Assembly (NCBI GenBank): GCA_033439255.1
Contig: CM065883.1
Span: forward strand, 3,038,001-3,102,000
DNA: 64,000 bases
DNA from: Hericium rajendrae
Lineage: Eukaryota > Basidiomycota > Agaricomycetes > Russulales > Hericiaceae
Direction of reading: 5' to 3'
In this document: positions 54,473 through 64,000 of the stretch, piece by piece
Layout: every line of letters starts with the position of its first letter
How positions within the stretch are numbered: position 1 is the first letter of the stretch
The notes under the pieces: generated by a model
What the model saw: only the letters and a program-made list of their open reading frames with translations
Database searches by the model: none
What the model was told of the DNA's origin: nothing
Position numbers and translations under genes: made by a program

Positions 54473-56662
54473 ATGGCCAGCACTGACCAGCATGTCGATG
54501 TCAAGGCGGACCCCATCCACGAGCAGGTAAGGCCGATCAATGAGAAGGCAGGGTCGAAACTGCCTGCGGGGACGGAGACCAACAGGCAGCGAAGCATGTT
54601 GAGGTCGGTATGTCTCGTTGCGGCGTGTACGACTGCAATGGTGGTGAATGTACGCGCATGCTGTGTTTTATTCATGGTTTAACCTGACAATTTGACATAG
54701 TTATTGAATGTGACTTCCGTGACCATCGCACTCCCCACTATCGGGAAAGACCTGAATATCGCGCAACAGAAGTTACAATGGTTGGTATCCGCATATGCCT
54801 TGAGCTCGGTGAGTCGATCCGTTTCTGTACCGAAGCATGGACGCCTGAATTAATTACGTCTAAGGGCTGTCTTCTTCTGGTCTTTGGACGCGTCGCCGAC
54901 CTCTATGGTCGCAAAAAGACCTTTATCGCTGGTTTTCTCAGTATGCTGGCCTTCTCGCTCGGTTGCGGATTCGCACAAAGTACGTCTCTGCTTCAGTCCC
55001 TAGAAATAGATCTGGAGTTCTTCCTCTCATTCAGACGAAATCACGCTCGACATCCTCCGCGGCTGCCAAGGCATAGGCGCCGCCGCCGTCATCCCCGCAT
55101 CTGTCAGTCAACTCTAAATCATATCACTCTTCTTGCGTGCTGACGTCTCCTCAGCTCGGGATTCTGGCGCACGCATTCCCCCCTTCGCACGCGAGATCCA
55201 TCGCCTTTGCGACCTTCTCGGCCGGAGCGCCCGTGGGAGCGGCCTTCGGTATGACCCTGGGAGGCGTCCTTACACAGCTCTCGCAGTAAGCCCAAACTCC
55301 GAGATATATATACCTTTGGGTCTGGCTCATCATTCGCAATACAGCACCACATGGCGTTCGAATTTCTATCTCGCCGCTGGCCTCTGCGGGCTTGGGATCA
55401 TTGCGGGCCTGATCAGCATTGACGCGGATCACCCCTCGATGGAGGACGACAAACGGATCGACTGGCTCGGCGCCCTGCTCATCACGGCCGGCCTCGTCCT
55501 CGTCGTCTTCGTCTTGAGCGACGGCGAGCTGGCGCCCCAGAAGTGGAGCACGCCCTGTACGTCGTCGTTCGCTCGTCGTTGTGCTCCTGCTCACAGTCTA
55601 CAGACATCATCGCCTTGCTGATCCTCGGCGTTCTGCTGGTCGTCGCCTTCGTGTTCTGGCAGCTCTATCTGGAGCGCGTGCAGGAAGCCTCTTTCAAAGA
55701 ACCCGCCCCGCCGGCGCAGGCGCGCTCTTTTTGGACGCCTCCGCCATTGTTGAAGATGTCGATGTGGAAACGCGCGAACGGCCGCTTCGCGGTGATGCAG
55801 ATCATCGCGTGTGTCAACTGGTGTTGCTTCATGAGCTGGAGTTTCTGGGTGCAGGTATGTCGCGGTCGGCGTGCAGCGTGGCCATGTGTCTGACGACCCC
55901 GCAGCTCTTTTATCAGGACTATCAGCAGCTGTCGCCAATTCTGACGATGGTCCGCATGTTGCCTATGTTTGTGACTGGCCTTCTCTGCAACATCGTGATC
56001 GCATTGGTGATCGGCCACGTTGACGTGCTGTTCATCATCGGTGAGACTCCTCCATTTCAGGGATGAGCGTCTGCTGACCATTGCTCTTCCGCAAATGCTA
56101 GTCGCCGGCACCCTTCTCACCAGTGTCGCCAACATCTTCTTCGCGGTCATCAAGTCGGACGCGTCCTACTGGGGCTCTGGCTTCCCCTCCGCCATCCTCT
56201 CCGTCTTCGGCGCGGACTTCGTGTTCGCGACGGGCACGATCTTCATCGCGAAGATCTGCCTCCCGCATGAGCAGAGCGTCGCGGGCGCGCTGTTCCAGAC
56301 GATGACGCAGCTCGGCACGGCGTTCGGCCTCGCGATCACGACGATCGTGTTCAACCGCGTGCTGGCGAGCCAGTCGCGCGACCTCGGAGTCGCAGTCAAT
56401 GATGCGGGCACTAATGCGCCGCTGCCGGCGCAGCTGAAGGCGTATCAAGCGGCAGAGTGGGCGGCCTTTGCATTCGGCATTCTCGGTGCGTTTTTTGGGT
56501 TTCTAGGCACTGTTCCTTCCCATGAGTTCTCATCGTATTATGGTAGGCATGTTCCTTGCTTTCTTCTTGCATGGCGTAGGCATTGTCGGCCACCCCGGTC
56601 CCGCGAAACCAAGCACCGATGAAAATGAAAAGACGCTCACCCCAGATGACGAGAAGGTTTAG
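54473..56662 (+). CDS. MFS drug:H+ antiporter (DHA2-type)
   Basis: A multi-exon gene from ATG 54473 (MASTDQHVDVKADPIHEQVR) to TAG 56660-56662 (TDENEKTLTPDDEKV). Membrane segments follow in order, with the MFS signature FGRVADLYGRKKTFIAGFLS after TM2, then NEITLDILRGCQGIGAAAVI, AGAPVGAAFGMTLGGVLTQL, WRSNFYLAAGLCGLGIIAGL and, near the end, LFQTMTQLGTAFGLAITTIV. The spacing suggests 12-14 helices, nearest to the DHA2 multidrug exporters of the plasma membrane. About eight short introns. The substrate is unknown. Confidence 0.85.
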
Positions 56663-57000
56663 ATGGACTGACTGCAACCGACTTACGAGGCGCAAATTAG
56701 ACGCACGGTTATACCTGCATTTCACGACGGCATCTCACACTCACAGTATCCTATATCCACACAGTGGTCTATTCACGTATAATATGCTTTCCCTGGTCCT
56801 CATATGTCATGATGTGTTTCTCGGTCATTAAGTAGTTATAGACAACTCTCCTGAGGGAATAGACGAGTCACTTTCTATCGATGACACAGCGGCAATGGCT
56901 GGACGACTTGACGCTGACACTAAGGCCTTAAAATTTCTGACAGAGCCACACTGTGGCTCTACCGCATGCGGAATACAGATATCGCAGGATACATTTGAAG
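56663..57000. other. Intergenic after the MFS gene
   Basis: No gene seen; 3' flanks of the MFS gene and of fragment F. Confidence 0.35.
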
Positions 57001-57260
57001 TCATGACTGTCCTGGCGGTTCTTCAGCGTCAGCATCGTAGAGAATACGTAACACTCTGCCCTTCCTTGTGTCCTTGTCAAGATCTCTATACCACACACCT
57101 CTACGCATCGTAAAGAGCTCGCCTTCGGCCAGCAACGTCGTGCGGGCAGCTCGAGGAGGATCAGGGACGAGTTTCGGAGGCTTGAGGATCTTCAACAGGC
57201 GCATCACTATTACTCTCATAAACGGAGACAGAACGTTTTCCTTCTGCTTTGGTTGAGGAC
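57001..57260 (-). pseudogene. DSD family 3'-exon fragment (F)
   Basis: Minus strand. Reads MRLLKILKPPKLVPDPP, then AEGELFTMRRGVWYRDLDKD and VLRILYDADAEEPPGQS with a stop, the last exon of the DSD family. The start of that exon (CRFERSTLPEHAG) is largely deleted or scrambled. The body of the gene is missing. It lies on the same strand as the 3'-truncated copy E at 63128-63818. Confidence 0.75.
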
Positions 57261-57414
57261 ACCAGCAGGAACAAGCGCCGCGCCGATCTCGATCTGGGAA
57301 GATCAGAGGTGATCGCCGAAGACAGACGCAAATCCCGAATGTCCGGGACGTCACAGCCGGGTCCGAAAAAATTGTCCGTTGGGCGGTGTGGGTCTCGACG
57401 ACCTACTCGACCAT

Positions 57415-59226
57415 CTACTCGACGACGTCGTAGAGGAAGGAGTTCGGGAAGTGCTTCTTGATATCCTTTTCGATGTACGAGTACGGCGTGAGATAGGTGA
57501 TGTCGGTTTTGTCGGTAGTGCCAGCACCTCCGTTTAGCATCCCGAGGATGCGGCCTTTCCTGTCGAGGACAATCGAGCCAGAGTCGCCAGGGGCAGAGAA
57601 AGGACCGTTTGCGTTACCGTAGGGGAGGACAGCTCTTTCCATCGATATCTCCTTGATACCGTACTCGTTGAAGTTGCGAGTGAAAGACTCCATTCCCGTG
57701 ACCCGACCGATGGTAGTGCCTGTCGTCAGACCGTGCTTGACGACGAGAAGACCCTCTTCCCCGTTGGTGTCGAGCTGCTTGGGGTTGCGAATCTCGTCGG
57801 GCTGGATAACGCCATACACTTGGAGAAGACCGTCTTCCGGGTACTCGTAGTCGGCCTGGTCCTCCGGATGGGGGAACATAATCTTTCCATAGTCCAACGA
57901 CGAGAGGTTGCCACCTACGGGGGGAATATCATAGTCAGCCAAAACTACGAGATGATACGATACCGGCCAAGACGGAAAACATACCAATGTAGACCTTGTT
58001 GCCCTTGAACGTAGACCAGTCGAACTTGTCGTCGTAGAGCTCGATGAGGGCCCAATCGCGGGTTAGCCCCTGGGGCGGGACGTTGACGGCGATGGGCTCG
58101 ACGTGGACGACCTCGCCAATTACGCGCTGCTCCGGGATCGTCCATCGCTTCGAGATCTCGTTATGGAACGTATCGATCTCGACGATCTTCGCCTTCGCCT
58201 TCTCCACCAGGCCTAAGTGCTTATTCCGGCTACTGGTGACCTTCGCAGACTCTCCCTCCTTGGGCTCGCCCAGCCTACGAAGCACGGTCTCCCAGTCCTT
58301 GATGGAGCGGTCCTGGTCACCGATGGCGCCCATCATGCTCTCGATGGCGTTGGCGTAGCCCGAGGTGCCGAGGGCGATGACCTGCTCGCGGGGCTGTTTC
58401 TTCTTCTTGCGAGCTAGGCCCGTGTTGGGATGGACGGGAGGAGGTCGAGCGACGTGGGCGCAGGTGAGGAGGAAGACGCGTTTGCTATCACTGCTCTCGC
58501 GGAGATACAGAGCGCCGGTACCTTCGTAATGGGGAGTCTTCAGGGGCGCGATGAAGAAGCCTAACGTGGGAGCGAAAGGCTCGCGGAACTCGGGGACAGT
58601 GTCATTGAGGGGGTCGAATGAGAGCATCTTGGGGCCACCGGAGTGGGTGACAACGGATTCGCGGAAGCCGATCTCGAAGCCGCTAAAGCCAGCCAGACTT
58701 ATGAGGTAGGTGACGGCATCGGCCACGGTGTTGGCAAGCTCGTAGGCGAGAGACTTGGGTTCGACCCCGATCCAAATCAGGAGCGGGCTGAACTTTTCCT
58801 GCCCAGCCTCTGCGAAAGTGAGGCAGTCTATCGACGTCCAAAGAACGTCCTTGTCGCCGAGCAAGTCACAAACGCGCCTGCCAAGCTCAGGCCAAGTAGG
58901 TTGCAAGGGATGGCCGTGAACACCACGAGCTTCTCGGATGATCCTCTGTGACTCAGGACCGGTGCGTACGGGCCAGGCCTGCCCGTTCTTGTAGACGCAC
59001 AGAGCGCCGCTGGGGGTGCCGTAAAAATCGTAGCCGGCATTGGGGTAGAAGGCGGAGAGGCGATCCGCGTCAGAGACGGACTCCTCGTCGTCATCGAGGC
59101 TGAGATTGGAAAATTTGTAGGCAGTGGGGTAGGCGACGAGGGTCATGGTAGGAGAGACGGGATATAAGACATCCTTGCAGGATTCGAAGAAGACCTCATC
59201 GACTTCGAAGGGGGTTCCGTGCGACA
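57415..59226 (-). CDS. Trypsin-fold serine protease-like protein
   Basis: Main exons 59226-57985 and 57914-57415 (minus). A candidate catalytic triad is visible: His in LLTCAHVARPP, Asp in TRDWALIELYDDKF and Ser in FSAPGDSGSIVLDRKGRIL. The N-terminal half (FYPNAGYDFYGTPSGALCVY, then WPELGRRVCDLLGDKDVLW) is a domain often seen in basidiomycete proteins of this kind, without a known function. No signal peptide is evident, so it is probably intracellular. The start is uncertain: ATG 59146 (MTLVAYPTAYKFSNLSLDDD) is simple. Splicing 59281 to 59226 would form an ATG across the junction and add SHGTPFEVDEVFFESC upstream. Confidence 0.78.
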
Positions 59227-59906
59227 CTAGAGAACGAACGGTCAGCAACGAGAAGAGACTCCAAAGGTTAAAAAAGCTTACTGGCTGCGAGCCTTCGGAT
59301 CTTTGTAGCGAAAGGGTAGGAAGCAGAGAGGATGTCGTTGGTAGACGACGGTATAACTGGATTAGATGGAGAGGAAACGTAAAGGTAAGCATACGACGAG
59401 ATAGGAAAAAAGGCCCAGGGAACGCACCCGAAACCAGAAGAAAAAAAGCCGAGAGACAGAGACAAATGAAGAGGCAGAGACGGAAGGAGAGGGAGAGAGC
59501 AAAAGAAAACGAACGGTCCGAGCAGATCAAAAAAGAGCTACTGTGGCTGACCCAGAAGCGGATCACCGCGACCTGCTAAAAGCTTGATACTGGCACAACG
59601 CACGGCAGAGTGAATATCGAGGTCAGTGAAGCTGGCAGCTGGCTGGATGATTTGACGTTGCTTTGCGCTTACCTGTCAAAGATGTAGCCATAGAGCAAAC
59701 TGAGTCACGACCAGAAACGTTCACTTCAACGTCGAAGTCAGGATAAACGGCGTTGGACGACGTCGCCGGCGTGCCGGGTTCCCGACGGCTCCGGCCGGCC
59801 GGCCCCTCTGGTGAGCGTTCAAACGTTCAAACCTTCGTCGTTGACATACTCAGTAATAGGCTAGCTTCGAGATTCAAGTTGGCTTCCATCAATATCCACG
59901 CTGAGC
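59227..59906. other. Upstream region between protease and phosphatase genes; orphan DSD-type leader
   Basis: On the minus strand 59830-59640 carries a GCCGGCCGGCCGG-type patch, CACGCCGGCGACG, TTCAACG-like words and ACAGGTAAGCGCAAAG, the same elements found before DSD copies B and C. A leader exon ending at that GGTAAGC could be spliced to the protease gene. This arrangement is inference. Confidence 0.4.
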
Positions 59907-60464
59907 ATGCCTCCGAAGTCCGCAAAGAAGAAAGGTGCCCCGAGCAAGTCAGGTAGCGGCGACGTCGCGATCTTAGTTGACCCTCCCTATCTCTATCTTG
60001 GACCACGATCGTCCGCCTCTGCCTCGTTCCTTTCCACCCACGGCATCACCGATGTCCTCAGCATCGGTGCTACGCCCCCTCTTACTATTCCGAACATCAA
60101 ATACCATCGAATCTCTCTCATTGACGACTCAGCATTCTCCATCGAACAGGTTATCGTGGATGCAAGTCACATCATCGCCACAGTTGCCGCCAACCCGTCA
60201 GGACGTATATTCGTACACTGCTCCGCCGCGATATCGCGATCGCCGACGGTCGTAGTTGGCTACCTTCTGACGAGGAAGAACATGTCGCTGAAGGATGCGT
60301 TGGGAAGGCTGATCAGAGCGAGACCCGCCATCTGTCCCAATCCCGGTTTCTTGGCGCAGCTGAAGGACCTCGAGTTGAGGACATGCGGGGAAGCCTCTCT
60401 CGACGTTGTTGCTTTGCCAGCGAAGAAAACGGATCGAGTGGCTCTCTTCAGCGAAACTGGCTGA
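59907..60464 (+). CDS. Dual-specificity phosphatase-like protein
   Basis: A single exon of 185 residues. After a Lys/Ser-rich start comes VDPPYLYLGPRSSASA, then FLSTHGITDVLSI and HRISLIDDSAF, the opening of DSP domains with the general-acid Asp region. The active-site loop is VHCSAAISRSPTVVVGYLL, a C-x5-R signature. The usual Gly in HCxxGxSRS is Ala here, which may lower activity. GRLIRARPAICPNPGFLAQL is the typical DSP end. It would dephosphorylate Ser/Thr/Tyr in proteins or other phosphates; the substrate is unknown. Confidence 0.85.
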   Translation: MPPKSAKKKGAPSKSGSGDVAILVDPPYLYLGPRSSASASFLSTHGITDVLSIGATPPLTIPNIKYHRISLIDDSAFSIEQVIVDASHIIATVAANPSGRIFVHCSAAISRSPTVVVGYLLTRKNMSLKDALGRLIRARPAICPNPGFLAQLKDLELRTCGEASLDVVALPAKKTDRVALFSETG

Positions 60465-61735
60465 TATGAGATCGTTCGTGGTGTGAGTACCATTGACAGT
60501 CCTTCGCTAAATTATATCTGCTGACGGTAATCTGAGTAAAGAGGGATAATATAGGAGCTACAGGAGGTTGTACCGGTGCGTTTACTGCTCCCTGGTCGCA
60601 ACATAATATGTACAGTAGCTAGCCGTGGGTAAACAAGAAGGTCGCGTTCCTGCGTCGAAATTCGCGAGTGCCAGTATTGCTGACGAACTCGACAGTGTGG
60701 CCATCGTGGTACCGTCTTCTATATACAGTTCTCGCCGTCGCGTCGCATGTGTTGTCCTTTAAAAGCGAAGCCTTACTCGAAACTGACCCCACAAAGTTCA
60801 CAGCATGGAAGTCGTCATCTGGCTCGTCCACGACGATGGGGTAGATGGGCCCGAGGAAGAGGCCAACGAAGGCGACGGCCATGGCGCCGGAGACGAGAGA
60901 TGGGACGAGACCGCGCGCATCCTGCCCAACTCACTCTTCACGTGCTTCATCGGCTGGATCACAGCCTTTGGATGGACGAGCTGCAACACTGCTGCTCGCG
61001 CAGGAGCGCGTTTACAGCCACTGTGCGTCAATTTGTGGTCTTGTTCCTTATTCTACTCGTGGCTCATGATGCGTTGACAGGCTTGTCGCGATGATGGATA
61101 TGATGGCGCTGCTTTGAGTCTTCATCCCGAAGGCCCATGTCCTTCGCGGACTAGGAGCTCGGGCCTGTAGTTCTATGCAGGAACGGAAATCACATTCGTA
61201 AAAGTCGAGGTGTTAGCATCATCGGCGTAAGAGGGAGTCGCCACAGAAGTTCTTAGCTCTTGTGTCCGTTGCATGCTAGTGCGTATGCCAGAATCTATTC
61301 CACGATTCGTGCCGGAAAGCGTTGGACTTGAAATCATGGCTGTCGATCCCGTCGAACGAAGAAGATCAGATTCCGCCATGACTCCAGAGCTCCGTGGCGA
61401 TGTCTGGCCCAGGAAGGACACGTATATTCCTTGGATTGAAAGCGCAAATGTTGTTTTGATTCAAAGCTTGGCAACCCAAGGCATGCTCAATCGGGTCAGG
61501 ATCTGATCGGGCACCAGATGCGATGAGATCTATGGAGAGATTGCGTCCGTGATGCCCCTTCGTGCTGCTCGAACCGTTCGAACACCACAGGTACAACGAC
61601 GGGTCTGCAAGCGGAAGCGGAAGTTCAAAGCGTGGCCAACATCCAATTTTTGAGCACAGGAAAGCGACCCTGACGCACAAGTCCTCCGCCGACCGCCACA
61701 AACATGGCGGGATTCAAAACGCCCCGCCATTTTCC
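60465..61735. other. Intergenic, 1.3 kb, with an MFS gene scrap
   Basis: On the minus strand about 60905-60790 reads PSLVSGAMAVAFVGLFLGPI, typical of a helix in an MFS sugar-type transporter, followed by YPIVVDEPDDDF. No flanking frame continues it, so it is a small relic. The rest shows no gene. Confidence 0.35.
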
Positions 61736-61829
61736 GCCCTTACTCAGCCTGAGGAGGATAGGCACGTTCCTCTGTATTAACTAGAGCAAACCGGTCGTCG
61801 GGACCCAGATACACGATTAAGGTGTACGT

Positions 61830-62040
61830 CGTCCACGGTTTTCCGTGCGGAGGAGTGCTGTGCTTCAAAGCGCACTGGGCGTACTGAGGGCCTAAGCGAA
61901 GGTGACCCGTTTGGATAGGTTGGACTGATGAAGATTGAATTAAGCACAATGGGGCGTTGTCAAGGCGTGCGGACGAGTCGGGATGCTGTGACAAGCGACT
62001 CTACGTGTACCTCTTGAGGCCGTATATAAGAGGGTGATAG
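61830..62040 (+). promoter_or_regulatory. Promoter of zinc-finger copy 3
   Basis: TATATAAGAGGG at 62023-62034, 35 bases before the ATG. 61870-61975 matches, inverted, the region before zinc-finger copies 1 and 2 (around 25390-25470 and 46730-46820). Confidence 0.6.
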
Positions 62041-62068
62041 CGAAGCGACCGACCTTTTTCCTTCCAAC

Positions 62069-62544
62069 ATGCCGTCTAGATCCTTGACCTTGACTTCCCA
62101 CAGCAATCACGCACCAAGCACCATGTCTGACGCCAAGATCCATCTATCTTCCGGGTCTAGTGCTCAGACCAGCGAGGACGTTCTCAACCCAACCCATTGG
62201 GAACTGAAGGCCAATTTTGCACATCAAACTGGCGAGCTCAACGTGGACGAGCAGGGCGCGGACGAGACCGACTTGCGCAAGTGGATGTGCATGTGGTCTG
62301 GGTGCAAGACCAAGCCCATGGGCCGACCATCTGATATTCTTCGGCGCATCAAGAACGAGCATCTCCTGAAAGAATACCTACCCTGTCCGTATAAATGTGG
62401 GTACAAGGGTCGCGGAGATGCGCTCTAGAGGCATCTTGACAATCAAGTCTGCCTCAGACGGGCGACGAAGGCGGCTTCAAGGACGGTCGCTGCGGCCGCG
62501 AACGAGAGGGCCCAGAGCAACACACAGCAGTGAGAAGTGAGTGG
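62069..62544 (+). pseudogene. Zinc-finger gene, copy 3, short and interrupted by TAG
   Basis: From ATG 62069 (MPSRSLTLTSHSNHAPSTMS). LNPTHWELKANFAHQTGELN corresponds to the linker before the fingers in copies 1 and 2. WMCMWSGCKTK with ILRRIKNEHLL is finger 1, and CPYKCGYKGRGDAL opens finger 2. An in-frame TAG at 62426-62428 stops it right before RHLDNQVC, which would complete finger 2. The frame stays open past the TAG to TGA at 62542-62544. The long Pro/Tyr-rich segment of the other copies is absent. Confidence 0.65.
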
Positions 62545-63127
62545 AAAGCTTAGAGATCCGGCTGAGATAGGACGGAGATGTGACAAGGAATGAGCATGAA
62601 TGGATGGGGAGGGAAGCTTTTAAGGAGGCGCGTCTCCGACGCGAGCGCGCGAAGAGGCATGAAGGCGATGCAACTCGTCGTCGGAAGGCAGGAACGTTCA
62701 ACATGTTCTTGAGAGATGTTGATGGTAAGCTGTCATGGACCTAGCTACTTACCTGCCGATATTCCCTTCTATACTATTTCGACTTTCTCGTTTGGCATTA
62801 TTTCATGGAAGTTTCTGGGGAGTGTTGATCCCTGTGTTTTTTCATGGTATCATAGTATCCTTGTGTCTTCTTATCGATGGCCATCGCCATTGTTTCTGGC
62901 GTTCGTTATTGCCTTGTTCCTGCTGAATCTCTGACATGCCCGCGACGTGTATTTATTCAACTTCGTTGTCAATAGTATCCAGGAAGAACGGAGCGGTTGC
63001 TCATCTGTAGTAAGTGTTATTGCTCGTCCATGGCAAGCAAAGCAGTCCGTCGCGCCGCGCACGCGCTGGCGGGGCGAAAGTGACTTCAAGTTGGTCCAAA
63101 GTTGATCGAGCTGCAAGAATCTGTGAT
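62545..63127. other. Spacer between zinc-finger copy 3 and DSD copy E
   Basis: 62815-62965 resembles the membrane-segment spacer of units 1 and 2 (GTTGATCCCTGTGTTTTTTC; compare GTTGATCCCTATGTTTTTGC on the minus strand of unit 2). No intact gene. Confidence 0.4.
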
Positions 63128-63818
63128 CTAGACTGGTGACCGAGTCTCTCGAACACAATGACGGACAAGTCGAGTATTATGTCCCTTATCATACACAAGA
63201 TCATGTCCACGGGAAAACCCGGCCGGGTCGCTGTCTTCTGTCACGCGGAAGCGCAGCTGCGAATGTAACGGACTTTGCGGGTTCGCATGGAAGTATAAGA
63301 ATCCGTGTGTTCCTACAGGGAATGGGCGATTACGTGAGCGTTTCTTATCACATTGAAAGTCTCTTCCCCTGTAGAACAGTCTGGACAGCCCTGGGTGGTC
63401 CTGGCCCGGAAACAAGATGTAGAGATTTGGTATGGTGGGACCTGACACGTCCAGAAAACATCCTGAATCAAGACGTGTCGGGTCAAGGGTGGTAATTGTC
63501 CTATTTGGTGGTAGTTGTCTGCCACTTAGAGGGCTCTTCTTTCTCTTTCCTGGCTTCGCATTTGAGGAAGGAACAGCGTTGCCTGTTGCGATATTCTACG
63601 TTCGAGATTAGTACGCATAGTATCTTTAGTACCTTCAAACTGCTCCGATGGCATACCGAATATTCTGAATTTGGATCGCGAAACGAGCCTGTACCGATGT
63701 TGCCATCGCGCGATGAGGCGGTGGATAGTAGGCGGATATGCGAAAGACTTAAATCAGAGCTTCTGGCGAGCCGAAAAAGGAGGGATGGGGACTGCCAACG
63801 CCGTATGGCCAGTTTCAT
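63128..63818 (-). pseudogene. DSD family, copy E, 3'-truncated
   Basis: Minus exons 63818-63657 and 63595-63128, 209 codons. Exon 1 is almost identical to that of copy D (MKLAIRRWQSPSLLFRLARS). The body runs NRTITTLDPTRLDSGCFLDV, GTHGFLYFHANPQ and EDSDPAGFSRGHDLVYDKG, then turns into unrelated HNTRLVRHCVRETRSPV and a stop. About half the conserved body and the entire last exon are lost. It could still yield a short protein with presequence, but most likely it is a relic. It is tail-to-tail with zinc-finger copy 3. Confidence 0.75.
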
Positions 63819-64000
63819 CGTGGAAAAGTGCTAAAACTGTGAAATTGAGTGACTATTAACATTGGTGATTTCGTTTCCGAGAGGTTGGGCTCTGCACTAT
63901 TCTGTACTTACCTAGATGAGCTATGGGTATAGCTATGGATCAAATGAAAGATCACAAGTCACTGACTGATACTGAAGCTCGGAGAGTCGACGATGACACG
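63260..64000 (-). repeat. Right arm of the inverted repeat
   Basis: Reverse complement of 48780-49530, covering leader, exon 1, intron 1 and part of exon 2 of the DSD gene. Ends at the window edge, so it may extend further. Confidence 0.85.

Noticed and set aside
58740-58790. GGGTTCGACCCC resembling a tRNA T-loop
   Set aside because: Lies inside the protease coding exon and no cloverleaf can be formed around it.

Overview
The window is nuclear DNA from a filamentous basidiomycete, most likely a wood-decay polypore. The signs are genes split by many 50-80 bp GT-AG introns, a multi-intron laccase, a GPI-type Cys-rich surface protein, a DUF3602/Par32-like protein, a DUF6589 protein, a Ngaro-type tyrosine-recombinase retrotransposon and a Copia element. 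The species assignment is inference. No rRNA, tRNA, CRISPR or telomere repeat was seen.

Layout. 1-9.5 kb: left-edge partial gene; copy A of an unknown paralogous family; a RecQ-like helicase and a DUF6589 protein facing each other with overlapping 3' ends. 9.5-20 kb: ordinary gene-dense core with a GPI-anchored Cys-rich protein, laccase, NF-Y subunit C (HAP5), a DUF3602 protein and a DUF1479 protein. 20-48.3 kb: two copies of one segmental unit, about 20.0-29.2 kb and 30.05-48.3 kb. Each unit holds a DUF1479 tail fragment, a member of the unknown family (copies B and C), a poorly coding spacer, and a convergent zinc-finger gene. An MDR oxidoreductase gene lies only in the first unit. The second unit is split by a Ngaro-like element (30532-41553), which is itself split by a very young Copia element (32802-38618). 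48.3-64 kb: family copy D, a ferritin-like secreted protein, a DHA2-type MFS transporter, a 3' fragment of the family (F), a trypsin-fold protease, a dual-specificity phosphatase, a third zinc-finger copy and a truncated family copy E. Copy E with its upstream DNA is a near-identical inverted copy of D.

The most unusual content is the family here called DSD, after its core motif SDPASFARGHDLLYDKGYVW. It has four intact copies (A-D), one truncated copy (E) and two fragments (F, G). Each intact copy starts with a divergent, Arg/Ser-rich first segment that resembles a mitochondrial presequence, followed by a conserved body with conserved intron positions. Three copies (B, C, E) sit tail-to-tail with a zinc-finger gene. 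All three zinc-finger genes carry different disabling lesions in or just before the finger region, while B and C stay open. I do not recognise the DSD family as any named domain.
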